From: Pampus argenteus
Lineage: Eukaryota; Chordata; Actinopteri; Scombriformes; Stromateidae
Direction of reading: 5' to 3'
NCBI GenBank assembly: GCA_036937835.1
Contig: CM072879.1
Location: 11,768,001-11,832,000 of the forward strand
Length of the DNA: 64,000 nt
The stretch's first letter is position 1. Each line of letters starts with the position of its first letter. The notes below the pieces were generated by a model. It was not told the origin of the DNA and did no database searches. It saw nothing but the letters and a program-made list of their open reading frames with translations. Made by a program: the position numbers and the translations under genes. Positions 1 to 12,389 of this stretch are shown here, in pieces.

Positions 1-1620
1 CTGGAAAAAGACTAATAGAAATGAATGGTACAGAAATGACCTCAGCTGTTCTGACAGCACGCACCTAAATGAGACACCGTTCTCTAAGTTGCTCCCAGGC
101 TGATTGTTGTTTTATAATGTAGTCATGCATATTACCTGTAACCAGTGCTTCATTATAATACAGAATAAAAAATAAATATGTTGTATATTTAATGTGAGCA
201 TAATGAAGCCATCAAACCTCAGTGATGTCCACTGGAGAAATATGCTGCAAATTTATTTTTATTTTTATTTTATTTACAACGACTGAAACATCTCCTAGGT
301 TTTGTATGGGAGAGAGGAAAACATGAGATAACAGCATAAGATTTCTTGTGCCTAAAACTTAAAAAGATTTGATGACTGTGTGGGGTATTTAGATTAAAAA
401 TAAGACTAATAAATTAGTGGATGATTCAAATATAGTACTTCCTTATGCTACTACATGTGATTCAGATCACATGTGTTAAAATAAAGAAAAAGCAGACCAT
501 TTATTAGTCACTCATACACACACCATGACACTCCAGAGCAGCATACAAACAATTAGACTGTAATGATGAGATTACAACATGGAGTTAATAGATTTACAAT
601 TATATGCGGGTGGAGAAACTCTTGATTCACAGCCTGTTCAGTATGAATTAAACTGTAAGTGGCTGATTCTGATTGGCGGTAATTGGTTTATTTACATGCT
701 TGACTAGTAAAGTGACTAATCCCTTTCTTCACTACTTTGGGTTTAGACATGATGTCATCAAACTCAGTCATCCTTCAGCGGTCTCACCTGTGGGATGTAG
801 TTTCTTCCTTGGAGAGAAATACTGCTGCAGTGCTGCAGTACCGCCTTCACTCTGTGTTGTTCCTTACTTTCATCCCGATTTGCATTAAAAACCTCATACA
901 TCATATTCATGTGAACAGGTTTTTAAATAAGTAGGGGTAACCTTATTAGTCAAATTTTAAATTTGTGATGTCACTGTATTGCCATCTGGGCTTGTTGCAT
1001 TACATGTAATAGCTATGGGGAAAATATTCAATAGTCAAAAATGGTAAATTGGTATCGCAAGGAATTGTGGAGCACCACCAATAAACTATAGACTAAAGTA
1101 ACGCATCACTTTAATTATTGTCAATTAGTCTCCAAACAACATGACCTTAATCTTAAAGGTTCACCAGTAGGCCGTAATTCAGACAGGTAGCTTGGGTTCA
1201 CTCAATATATGCCTGAGTAGACGTGCGTGTAAGCTGTTAGGTGGGAAAGCTGAAACATAACACTGCGAAAAAGTTTTGAGACGATTTTTACAACTACGTA
1301 TAAAAATCTAAATGGGTACTGCTATTGGTTTCCAGTATAAAGTACAATGTGGTGGTAGCTAGCTGTTTGCTTTTTGTAATTGCTAAAAGTTATCATTATG
1401 CGATGCTAGCCAAAAAAAAAATGTAAAAATGTATACCTACCAATTTAATAATAATAATAAAACATTTAATTATTCATAGTGTAACTCAAAATGCTACAGT
1501 AGCACACCCTCCTCAATCCTTCTCCTATCAAAACGCTGCTATAATGTAATTGGCTAAAATAAGTAGCATGATATGATGTCACAATAGAAGGACCGCCCAT
1601 TTAGCTCATTTTCTCGACAG
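1..1620. other. Upstream intergenic sequence, no gene seen
   Basis: AT-rich sequence with short open frames only, none resembling a known protein or having convincing splice sites. The left edge may hold the flank of a gene outside the window, but nothing shows this. Short AAT runs occur near 1447-1460. Confidence 0.5.
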
Positions 1621-1920
1621 CTCATTGGTCAGTCTCAGTCATGTACCACGTGACGGCCAGTGGTGGTCGCAGTAGCCACGCCCCCAGACCTAGCTATATG
1701 TTGCAGAACACAAAAAATGTAGTTAACAAGTCAGGTATTACATGAAACTCAGAAAGTGAATGACAAATTCATCACCAGGACACTCTGAATCAGCAGCTGA
1801 CAGTGTGGGTACAACAATAAAAAGTTTTTTAGTTTTTAGGCTGAGAAACCTCCTATTGGTCAGTTTGTGCAGTATGCAAATGAGGACAGCTACGTCAGAT
1901 CCTGAACTTGAGCGCCATTT
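1621..1920 (+). promoter_or_regulatory. adnp2: adnp2 promoter region
   Basis: This lies directly upstream of the non-coding first exon of adnp2. Visible motifs are inverted CCAAT boxes (ATTGG) at 1624-1628 and 1855-1859, an E-box CACGTG at 1647-1652, an octamer ATGCAAAT at 1874-1881, and a CRE-like TACGTCA at 1891-1897. A YY1-like GCCATTTT sits near 1913-1920, a motif often found at transcription starts. The start is therefore inferred to lie near 1.9 kb. Factor binding is inference from motif matches only. Confidence 0.5.
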
Positions 1921-2222
1921 TCCTCAATAGGAGGAAGAAAAAAGGGACAAAAAACTGGACCAAAAATAACTTGTCTGCGGAGTGGGCTCGGAAAAAAATC
2001 ACCTTTCATATTTGGCCACAGCTTTTCTTTTCCTTAACAGTGGTGTGTGTGGACAGAGGATGCTGCTCGGATAAGTATCCGTGCAGCACTGACAGCGGAC
2101 GCAGCTCACCGACACACACACACACACACACAGTTGCGGGCCGGGGGAAGTGGAAAACGTTAGCTCAGTCGGAGGTGGCACAGCGACAACTAACGTTAAC
2201 CGACACGGAAAAAGTGGACGAG
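1910..2222 (+). other. adnp2: adnp2 non-coding first exon
   Basis: GC-richer stretch downstream of the promoter motifs that ends in a strong splice donor (GAG|GTAAGT at 2222/2223). The next exon (acceptor at 3182-3183) carries the start codon, so this segment is 5' UTR. The 5' boundary is approximate. A CA microsatellite lies inside it (about 2112-2131). Confidence 0.55.
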
Positions 2223-3197
2223 GTAAGTATCTGTGAGGAGGCTCTGGGCGTCCTCAAGTAGGAAGAGGGAAGCGGCGTGGCCGGCTTGTTGCTGTCAGCA
2301 TGCTACCAGGAGCTTTTCAGTGACACACACACACACAGACACAGCAGTGTTAGCATGGATGGAAACTGTATACAGGGACAGATTTCAGGTGATATAGGTC
2401 AAAACGCACACTAAAAGATACGATTGTTGTTGTTGTTGTTGTTGTTTCCCTTGTACATCAGTAAATGGATAGTATTTATAGAGACATGCAGTGTGACATC
2501 GTCAAAGTGGAATCAGTTGTTGAACAGTATTTATGTTTTTTTTATTTACCATGCTGCACATGCAGACATAACATCCGTGTGCAGCCATGGTGTGATTCAG
2601 ATCATGTCCTTTTACACTAAATTGTCTCCATATTCAGAGGTGGTGTTATTATGCTGCAATTCACTATTAATACTACTTTATAATTACTAATGTTCACTTT
2701 TCCATCCTCCATCCCTTTTTTACTTATTGTTTTGATTTTGTTTTTTTTTAGTGAAAGCTCACACATGTAGGAAGTTAATGACTTTATTTCTAAATAGGAT
2801 TAGACGTCTTTGCTAGGTGGTTGATTTATACACTGCATATATCAACTGACTACATTGCTTATGTTTGCCTTTACCATTCTTCCAACCATTTGGGCATTTG
2901 TCAGTTTTATAATCCCTTTTCTATATTTCTGCATTTGTCCTCCTTTTCACTTACTGTATATTTGAGGCAGCAGTAAAAAGTAGAAATGAAATTATTAAAT
3001 TCTCATATAGTGTTTACTTGGGTCTTGACTGGGAAATATTGTGGTGCCACTGTGCTGTACATTTGGATGTAAATACATAGAATAAAAGATGTAGTTGATG
3101 CTTTAATAGCTATAGAGCTGTTCTGTTAATGAGCCATGAATAAAAATGTTTATTTTTTTGTATTTTTATATACTTTCTATAAGGCCTTTGGGGAATA

Positions 3198-6100
3198 ATG
3201 TATCAGGTTCCAGTCGGAAATATTGAGAAGATCCGAAAGGCACGCAAGGCAGTGAAAAACATCCTCGGTGAGATTGGCCTGGAAGACTGCCAAAATCTGC
3301 TAAAGGTATGTTGTATCCTGGAAAATAAAATATTTTTTAGATTTGGGTTTAACCAGAGGATAGTATGAGGTTGATAGCTTAAATAGATTTGCAACACGAA
3401 TGAGCTAGTTTCAGTATTATTTGTGGTGTGGCGTCCTCTGCTTTTACAACATTATGTTCATTGATGCTGTACAGAAACTATTGCTGAAGATTTATTATCA
3501 ATGTATGTACAAGTAAATAGTCAACTGTCATTACACTAAAAAGTTTGTTTACATTTTAGTAGTTTAGGTTTTAGGGTTTTAGCTCCATACGATAAATATA
3601 GCTGTGTACTAATTATAGGTCAAGATGTACAAGCTTGTATGTTTAATTGTATGTTTGTATTTGTATTAGTTAAATATGAAGCACTCACTGTTTTAAAAAT
3701 ATAATTTAGAGTCAATGTTTAATTTTGGGTATAATCTTTTTTAAAAAGCAGACATTAAAAGAAGACATTAAAATCAGGTTTGAATCCGATGTGTTCGTCC
3801 CATTAAAAGAAAGCCATTCAGAAGGTTTTTTCTTTGGTTGTTATGGCAACAGGTAGGGTTGGGCACTATGATGTCATCTGTTAACTGAGAGAGAGAGTTT
3901 AGGCTAATGTTGGGCAATGTTGTAAATCAGTGGGCTGAACAGTTTTAAGGAAACGTTTGATTTACAAGATTTGTTTTTTGCATTAATATGATAAAATACC
4001 TTGACTTGTCAGGTTGGGAAGCAGATGCAGTACTTTGCTTGTTTAAACATATTAAATACCTCACTACCATTGCAAAGATTTTTTACAGTGTGGCACGATT
4101 ACAATTCAAATCTTGTAGGATGACACCGTGGCACCCGTGTCAATGGTTAATTTCTAAATTATTTGAGAACACAGATTTAATCCAAATTTATGTGAAATGT
4201 GAAATATACTCTACACTTAGTTACCAATGTACTAGGTACACCCAGATAAACATATACCTTTATTGCTATACATTAAATGAGGTGGAGAACATAGAAACTC
4301 CTCTCAGTATAATGCAATACATTTCAACAACACCACAAACTATAGCTTCCAAAGCTGCCTAATAAATTGGCAAATGCATATATGATATGTTTAATTTATA
4401 CTGCCTTTCTTTAGTTGTACATTAGTTGTACATTAGTACTTTACTTTTGACACTCGATTATTTACTGCCAATCCTTATTCACATATACTTAATTGTTTGT
4501 TTGTGCCATTTACTGTGCAGGTTCTCAATGAAAAGTCGGAGAAAAACGCAGATGAAGCAGATGATGATGCTTTTGGGGGAACGCAGTGGGTTGATTTCAC
4601 AGATGGATACAATAGCAGACAACGGAAAAAGGTGAATATGACACTTTGCTCTTGTGGACAACTGTAACTGTTGTTACCACCTGGACACACACAGATATAT
4701 CAATCAAAAAGTAACTCAAACTAATAAACATAGAAGCTAACTGGTGAGGTGTGTGAGTAGGAGATAGCGGTGGATGGATGAGTGAAAACACGGTGTAATG
4801 CATGTGGATGTGCAACAAACCAAATATAGGAAGAAGGCTGAGTCCCACAAGGGCAGTGCTGTATGCCTTGTTGGAAGCCCAGCCCCTAAAGGCGGATACG
4901 AGCAGCCAACCCTCCCAGCTCCACCTACCAGCTAAATCCCTGTCTGCAAAACAGGCAGAGTAAGGGAAACGAGCAGAGTGGGGAGGGTCATCTCACTGTA
5001 AACATAGACAAATACTACTACTACTACTACTACTACTTTGGTTGATTATTCAATTGTTGTTGTGGATTTTAATTTTAAGATGTGTATAATGGTATAGATA
5101 TACTCTATACACCTTGAAGTATCGAGTTTCTCTGGTTTGTCTCTTTTTCCTTCCCTTTTGTTCAGTGAAACTGCAGTATTTCACTTGGTTCATTCTTTAT
5201 CTGAAAAAACTGTTTTTTGTTTTTTCTTTCTATTCAGTGGCCTTATCGGTCTCGATCCCTGTGCTGTAACCTGTGCAAGTACTCTTCACAAAACATCTAT
5301 AACTTCAGGAGCCATGTCTCGCGCTGCCATGGGTATGTGCAATCATTCTGTGCATTGGCACCCTGTTCTCGGTGCCTCTTCATCGGCCACCCCAAGATCC
5401 TCAAGAAGCACATGCTGTTCTTCCATGCCAAACTGCACATACAGTCGGGAAGGGAAGGGGCTTTACCCACACATCGTGGTAATGAGAGGTATCAGTGTCG
5501 AAAATGTGGATTCCCAACCTCTTCTATCTTTGCAATGAAGAAACACATCATTCTCAAGCACCTTGAAAGTTTGGCAGAACAGTACATTGGTTACAGATTA
5601 CACGTTCAAGGGACTACGTCTGTAAAGATCTACTGCTGCAAGGTGTGTAAGGTGAACACTGGAACTCTAGACCAAATGTTGCATCACATGCTGGTGGAGC
5701 CAGCACACTATTCTGTTAGCACACAAGTGCAGAGTATGATTCATGAGAACAAGAACTATACTATTAAACCAACACCTAATGGGAACGGTGTGTTTGTAAC
5801 ATTCCCGAGTATTGCTCCTAAACCACAGCAACCTCAAATGTACAGTAAGTCTTTGGTTTTACCAAGCAATGGCCAACATGCTGGGACTGTGGTGGCATTA
5901 CAGCAAATACAAGGAACTACAAACAGTACTACGTTGATTTGTGCCCCTGGAACCAACCAAGCTTTTCTGCCCCCTCAGGCATCAGCCCTAGTGCAGCTAG
6001 CTAGTGCTGAGGCTAAAGGTTTGCTTCAGCCTGGTGCCACTATAGCCCTCCGAAGTGCTTTGCCCCAAGGACCATCGATGGTCCAGCTTCCCACAGTGTC

Positions 6101-7937
6101 TAACGTGTCTCTGAAACATGCACCAGTGTCCCTAGCTCATGCTTCTGCTCCACCACAACAGACTCCACAAACGCAGCAAATCTTTCTTCCATCAGGACTA
6201 CAAGCCAATGTGGCAGCTGCAACTGGGGCTGTAGCCAAACCTGCTGTGGTCACACAAAATCAAACTAACCAAATTGGCCTACAAGGTACTATGCTGACGT
6301 CACAGTCTTTGCTGAGTCACCTCATCCCCACTGGGAATAAGGTGAATGGTATGCCGACATACACATTTGCTCCACTCCAAGTAGCAGTGCCTGCTTCTCA
6401 TAGCACAGTTAGCCCTCTCAAGCCTGTTGAGCATGCAAGTAACTCCTCACCACAAACTAAGAAGTGGATTACCTGTCCCCTCTGCAACGAACTTTTCCCT
6501 TCCAATGTCTTTGACATGCACATAGAAGTCGCCCACCAGACAAAGTCCACATCATCTAGGTCAGAAAGCGTGGCTGCACGAGCAGCATTCCTGAAGAAAA
6601 TGCCTGACAAAACTGTCAAATGTCTAACGTGCAAAATTCTACTATCAGAAAAGAGTGTCTTCCAACACCTGCTACATGGCCTGAATTGTTTATATTGCTC
6701 AGCTTTGTTCTTTTCAATCAAACAACTTGCTGAACACGTAAAGCAGCACAATCCCACAAGCAAGGCTTACTGTGATTTCCTGAGGCAGAAGTACAGGGTC
6801 TACTCAAAAGGTATTGGGGGAATCCTGTTCCCTTACTTTGATGTGCACACCACTGCACCAAAAGAGGTTCTAGGAGACAACGAGGTCAATCTCGCCCTCG
6901 TGACAAATTCCCTCGACTTGATCTTCTTTAAGTTACAGCCTAGCAGCCAACCGGAAATCTGCCCAGCACCTGCAAAAATCAACAGTGCGTACTGTCCCTT
7001 CTGCGACGAGAAGTTCCTGGATGAATCCAAACACCTTGAGCACCTGAAACAAAAACACCTTGTAGCACCAACCATTCATGCCATTCTCAAAACGGAGGCA
7101 TTCAAGTGCATATACTGCAATGGTGTGTACACGGGAAAGGTCACCCAGCAGGCGGTGATGCTGCATATTCAGAGATGCCGGTGTTCACCAAAACCACTAC
7201 CGCCACCACCCAAAATCACAGTAGTACCACAGCAGCCACCAAAACCAGCTCAGCAGCTCAGTCAACCATCTGGACTGTACTTTCTCCAAGTGCCACAAGG
7301 GGTGACTATGAAACAGACTTTAGCTCCAGTTCGTGTGGTTCCAGCTGCACCCACCGTAGGGCCTCAAGAAACAGACGCAGAGCTGCAGTGTAAGAAGAGG
7401 CTGGAGGCTGCATGGAGGGAGGTCATGGAGGCCAACAAACGAGAGCGGGAGGAAAAGGCAGCCATGCGCAAGAAGCGAGAGCATGAAAAGACAGTGCCTC
7501 CACCACAGCCTGAGATTCAGAGTGAGTCCACGGTGAAGCTAGTGTTGGAGCCCACTCCGGCGGAGCGGCGCTGCAACGAGGAGCGGAAAGACTTCATATC
7601 CAAATACTTCAACAGGAACCCTTACGCAACCAAAACCGAGACTGACGAGCTGTGCAAGAGACTGTCTCTCACCAAAGCTGAGTTGGCAGCACATTTCAGC
7701 AAGAAGCGCAGCAAGTGCATGAAGAGTCTCAAGAGGAACACTGCTGCAATTCTCCTCGGCTTCAACATGACAGAACTGAGCAAAGTCAAGCACAGCCTCC
7801 TCATCCCAGAGCAGCAGCCCACCGACCCCACAGAGCAGCGGTCTGCCAATCCCACAGAACCGATGGAAAAGAGTGACGATGGACCAGAACTGATGGATGA
7901 AAGTGGAAATAAAAAAGTTACAGATGGAGCAGAATGA
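3198..7937 (+). CDS. adnp2: ADNP homeobox protein 2 (3 coding exons, 972 codons with stop)
   Basis: Nuclear zinc-finger/homeodomain protein of the ADNP family; ADNP proteins act in chromatin complexes with CHD4-type remodellers (known for the family, not seen here). Coding exons are 3198-3305, 4521-4631 and 5238-7937, all phase 0, giving about 971 residues. The N-terminus (MYQVPVGNIEKIRKARK) matches the ADNP/ADNP2 start. C2H2-like fingers lie near residues 81-104, 158-180, 207-232, 482-506, 534-578, 657-680 and 695-720. A divergent homeodomain covers about 849-908, followed by the family motif AAILLGFNMTELSKVKH. I call ADNP2 rather than ADNP because a VNGMPTYTFAP-type segment follows a long Gln/Pro/Ala-rich middle region and because the length fits. 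The large last exon is typical of the family. A double (2a/2b) fish paralogue cannot be assigned. Confidence 0.93.
4225..4375. repeat. Possible teleost MITE-like fragment in adnp2 intron
   Basis: A TAGGTACACC-like end and a CCTAATAAA-like end about 130 bp apart resemble a common dispersed element of fish genomes. It sits in the adnp2 intron between coding exons 1 and 2. The match is from memory of the motif and is weak. Confidence 0.25.
4840..5040. repeat. GC-richer insert and (ACT)n microsatellite in adnp2 intron
   Basis: In the intron before the large adnp2 exon, about 4840-4990 is GC-richer than its surroundings, and a run of ACT trinucleotides follows at about 5012-5036. It may be a short mobile-element fragment; no family was recognised. 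Confidence 0.35.
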
Positions 7938-9110
7938 ACGAGTTTAGAAACAAGAGAAAAGGGAATCACCTGAAACGGTAAATGATGCAAATACAGATGT
8001 CCCTGATTTAAAAATTTAATAAATTTCATGGCCTTTTGTGTTCAGTCACTAGACGTTTATCATGCAGTGCATGAAGTCTTTTCCTAACATACAAGTTAAC
8101 TGTAACTGAGGGCAGTTTGTTGATGTAGCCTTCATCAATAGTGCTTCATTGGACTTCAGTATATTGTCAGTGGTCCGTATTCTAATTTCTACCTAAATGC
8201 TCCTTGATAATGATGATAAAGATGTTTTTGTCTGTGAGATATAATGGTGCCAGACTGTTAATCTGCAACATTATTTAGCTGGTAACAATCTCCTTCATCT
8301 ATGGCTACTGACTTAAAACTAAGCACTGATTCACTCCTGATAGCTGCTTTTTTGGAATCTTTATTTATATCTATTTGTACAAAATTGTGATTTATCATTG
8401 CTTGTCTGCTAATATCAAGACTTTAGAGCACACTTCAACATAGAGTTTATGTGTTATGTTATGCTTTCGTTTATAAATGGATGGGGTTTTTTTTTTTAAA
8501 AAGAACACATTTGGACCTATTTCTCTCGTGTGCACATTCATTGCTTTATGTCAATCGTGTTTTTTCCGTAACCTTACAGATTGTTCACAACACTTCTCCC
8601 CCTATGTTTTAACAGTTTTAAAGGTAAATAGTTTATTGTTCACTGACTCCTGCAGACTGTTTAGGTGAATGTTGCAGTATTGAAGCCAAATTTTTAAGAA
8701 TGTACCAACTTTTGAGTTGTCGGGTTGCTGAGTTTCCAGAGTTATTGAACGCTTATTTCAAGTCTGACTATGTTGCTTGCATGAGCCTTTGTTTTGTTGT
8801 TAGATGCAATTATGATTTGTGCCATTGTGAAGTCTAGACATTTGCATAGACTTGTGGAAACTTACTTAGAGATTCAACAAAACATGTTATTGGGTGTTGA
8901 TTCAGTCACCATATATCTTCTGTTCTCCTGACCGCTGTTTTTTGTACTATACTTGTATTTTCAATAATACCTAGAGGGTCAGAAATTTTGGGAGAGGAAG
9001 AAATTCACATTCTGTCCACGGCCACTGTGTTGTAAAAGATAAAGTGGTTTCCTTTCACGTAAATGATTATTAATTTTATTGTTCATTTCATAATAAAAAA
9101 AATATATAAT
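7938..9110 (+). other. adnp2: adnp2 3' UTR with alternative poly(A) signals
   Basis: Non-coding AT-rich sequence after the adnp2 stop. AATAAA occurs at 8018-8023 (proximal) and 9092-9097 (distal), so short and long transcripts are possible. The distal end lies about 740 bp from the stop codon of the convergent ggct gene. Confidence 0.5.
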
Positions 9111-9840
9111 TTTTAATAATTTTTTAATCAAGCTCTGTTAAATGCACCCAGAGGTATGCTTCATTCATGTTTAACAGAACGACCTGGAAAATTATTCAGC
9201 ACTTCTGCCACTCTTCATTCCTCCATCAGCAGCAACAGAACATAATGGTAAAGTCATAATAAAGGCAGTGCGTCATGTGCAATAAAAGGCTAACAAGAGC
9301 AAAGTCTTGAGGGTTTTTCATCAGTTTTTAATACTCCCCTGAGAAATACTTAGATTTCTGCCTGCCACATACATTTTGGTCTCCTGTTGTGATAGCTCAA
9401 AAATTAACTATATTTGTCACACTTCTGCTTAAATTAATTGCTCGATAACAAATCTTAAGGTATGTTTTGGGCCGAGCCAAACGTATCATTACTAAATGCA
9501 TGCAGTATTGACTTCTGGCCACACAGAGGTGCTGATTCTACCCAGTGTAAGTTCATTCTTGAGATTAAAACCTTTTTCCCAGAGCTTTCAGTCACATCAC
9601 ACTGTCCATATCATTACTTTATGTTATCATTATTACTTTACTATTACATTTTACAGCCTTGATGTAATGATAATGACTGTGACGTACGGTTGAAAGCTCC
9701 AGAAACGGCTGGACTTTTATATTTTTCTGGTTGAACTTCATAACTGGATACACCATGATGTCCACTCAGCTGTTCTGTACTCTACTTAGTTTTCTATTCA
9801 TGTTCTCAGAACAGCTACTGAGTTGATTGTTGTGATGTTG
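9111..9840. other. Gap between convergent adnp2 and ggct
   Basis: No reading frame of interest. It probably holds the ggct 3' UTR on the minus strand; no clear AATAAA was found on that strand close to the stop, so the end is undetermined. Confidence 0.4.
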
Positions 9841-11530
9841 TCAGCTGCTGGTTTCAAAGTCATTTTTTTTTTCACTCTCAATTGTTTTGATCTGATCAAG
9901 GACTGAGGGGCCACTGTAGTTGTTTGTTTGAATGGCCTCCAGCCTCTTCAGGTACTCTACCGGGAGTCCATTCTGCTCTGCACCCAGACACACCACCTTT
10001 ATGAAACACACAGAAACACAAATCAATTACCAACACATTTGTGATGTGTCGTTTGTAGCATAGTATAGTTTAAGGCAACTCTATTGTCTTTGGATCAGTG
10101 TTCTCAGTATCTCTTTACGTGCACACACCTGTTTGTACTGAGGAGATGGAGGACAGGCGTGGAAATTGTTCATCTGATAAGTCCTGCACAGCGTCAGTCC
10201 ATTGTCAGTCTCTACCGAAACCTCAAGTGGAGAGTACTTTCCCAGGTTCACCCCTTCCTGGCTGAGGGCACAGAAAGAAAAAACACATTGTGTTGGTACA
10301 AATGACAAACATAAAACTGCTGAATTGAAGGTGTGTGTGTGTGTATATTTTACTTGTCTAGGCTCTTGAGGTTGTCGTTGCTCAAAGTCCAAATCACCCC
10401 CCACACCTCTTTGCCTGGACAAAACTCAATGGTGGCAACTCCACCATGCCAAGCATTGTCCACATGTTTCTCCCACAGGCCAAAGTTCAACTCATAGTCC
10501 TATACACACACACACACACACACACAGTGGTAGTGGGTACAGGACAAAAGGCTGTAAAAAGACAAGGCTTGTGTATTTTAAACAAAATGCTTTTTATTTC
10601 TCTGTGGTGCAAAGAGGGGTGCTGTGTTTGTGTTTCCAGTGAGCCTGTTTGCTGTTGACCATCACAGTACACTCAGGCCCTATTGTTGCAGTTGGTTCAT
10701 TGGGGGCATGGTGGGAAAGCCGCCTGCCAGAAGCTGGTAAAATATGAACCCGGCTGGTAGATAATTACATTTCAAAAAATTCATTTCCGACCCTGACAAT
10801 GGGGGAAGTATTTTTAAGCTGCACTTGTCATTTAGGTGAGCAGTGGACAAGGTCGCCAAGTTTTTATTTATTTATTTTGTTTTCAAATTTAGTACAACTT
10901 AAAGCTCATTAAATTACTATACAGCATAAAGACTATAGGTAGCGTGTTGTTGCTATGGTTACCGGTCAGCCGTTGATATATGCATATATGGCAGTTTCTA
11001 TGCTATACTCCCGAGTTTAGTGGGCACCTATTTATTTAAAAACAAGTATGCCATGTAACGAAAAACCTATAAAATGATCGGGATATAATCTTCCAACAGT
11101 CGCCACAGCTCTGTTGTTATTGTTTCCCCTCTGTGCACCTTAGTAGCCATCGTATTGTATTAAGAGGCAAATGCGACGTTCAAGAATATGAGGTGACAGG
11201 AAGAGAGGATATCGTCTCCATTTTTATCCCATCGGCGAAATGTACACAATTAACACAATGACTTAACATTTATATGTCGCGTTTGCTGTAGACACTCATC
11301 TGAAAAAGAAACTTAGAATACGAGAGTAACGCTAGCTAGCTAGCTAACCTCTTGGCTGTTTGGTAGTTTCCACACGTACCTGAACGCAATAATAAAGTCG
11401 ATACAAACTGATTTGTTACCTTCAGACAACCAGTAGTGCAAAATATCGCCGAAGGGTTTGCCAGCTGCAGTCTTTCCTTCAACAAGTTGCTCCCAAAAGC
11501 GAAATACATGAAACGGTCGGAGGTAGACAT
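9841..11530 (-). CDS. ggct: Gamma-glutamylcyclotransferase (4 exons, 181 aa)
   Basis: Cytosolic enzyme of glutathione breakdown that turns gamma-glutamyl amino acids into 5-oxoproline and free amino acid. Exons on the minus strand: 11530-11420, 10499-10354, 10261-10129 and 9996-9841. All have GT-AG borders and the phases close to 181 codons plus stop (human 188 aa). The substrate-loop motif appears as YFAFGSN at residues 9-15, and the Glu of SLDNQEGV (residue 88) aligns with the catalytic Glu98 of the human enzyme. The PPSPQYK segment and the conserved GAEQNGLP tail also match. The human loop reads YFAYGSN, so one Tyr is Phe here. The start ATG at 11528-11530 is the only one that fits the family N-terminus. 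Paralogue letter is not assigned. Confidence 0.93.
10321..10530. repeat. GT and CA microsatellites flanking ggct exon 2
   Basis: A short GT run (about 10331-10344) lies next to the donor of ggct exon 2, and a CA run (about 10503-10526) sits immediately outside its acceptor side. On the transcribed strand these read as CA and GT repeats, in the usual position of splicing modulators. Any effect is inference. Confidence 0.55.
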
Positions 11531-11940
11531 CTTTGTCTACGGTAACGTTACGTGTGCTCCTGCCGTGACATACATACACAACAAAAGCTTTCGGTGTCCC
11601 AGAGTATTATCCAAATGTTTCCTAAAGACCGCCGTCAGGGCGGAAAAGGGTTCAAATGTACGACTGACTGGCCATGTTAGCTTAGCTTAGCCACATTTAG
11701 TGAACTGTCTCCTTGTAAACGACCGTTGTACGTGAGCCGCAGAGCTCGGAAATAACAGATTTAAAATTAATGTCTTACATATTTCAGGGTTATTTTTTGA
11801 CCTGCTCGATATAATTATTAACTGAGCAGCTACATTTTACAGAGGATATATCATTCGACTCATTTAGTTTTTTTAAATTATAATTATTTGTCGTTTCAGG
11901 TGTGATAGTTACTATCCGAGTCGTTTACTTCCGGGTCATA
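11531..11940 (-). promoter_or_regulatory. ggct: ggct upstream/promoter region
   Basis: CpG-containing sequence upstream of the ggct start. It has GGTAACGTTACGTG near 11540 and a canonical ETS site (ACTTCCGGG on plus, 11927-11935) about 400 bp upstream of the ATG. The snrpd1 3' end follows within about 200 bp, so ggct and snrpd1 are closely spaced tandem genes. Confidence 0.4.
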
Positions 11941-12084
11941 CACTAATGTTTGCGCAACAGAAGCTGCCATTGAGTATTTCTATCAAATGTTAGTTAAATG
12001 CAGCTATTTAACGTCATACGTCAGTGTTACCTTTCTAGGTTAAATAAGATTTGAATTTTTAATCTTTACCCTACTTGATGAAGA

Positions 12085-12389
12085 CGTCCCATAACATATT
12101 TAATTTACAAAAACTATTACTTTTTAACCAAACCACAGAAGTTTAATGGCAACTGTAGCAATACATTACTGCTATACTGGAGTAATGCAGAGAAACTAAC
12201 ACAAAACAAACTTATCAGCACTGTAATGACACACCAAGTCAGGTTTATCCTCTTCATAAGGAGCATTTTAATGTACAAAATAAAAGGAAAACACACAGAA
12301 GTTAACAAAACATTTCCCCTGAAAAAAAAAAAAAAAAAAATCCTGTACAAAACAGCGAGGTGATGACAAGAGACTCTACGGCCTGGCAA
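12085..12389 (-). other. snrpd1: snrpd1 3' UTR
   Basis: Short non-coding tail after the stop. The variant signal ATTAAA occurs on the minus strand at 12142-12147 and 12099-12104. A poly(A/T) run lies at about 12322-12340. The true cleavage site cannot be decided. Confidence 0.4.

Noticed and set aside
3988..4362. 124-codon open frame on plus strand
   Set aside because: It lies wholly in an adnp2 intron, overlaps a repeat-like fragment and has no recognisable protein features.
5137..5538. 133-codon open frame overlapping the large adnp2 exon
   Set aside because: It is a shadow in another frame; the zinc-finger frame is conserved and continuous.
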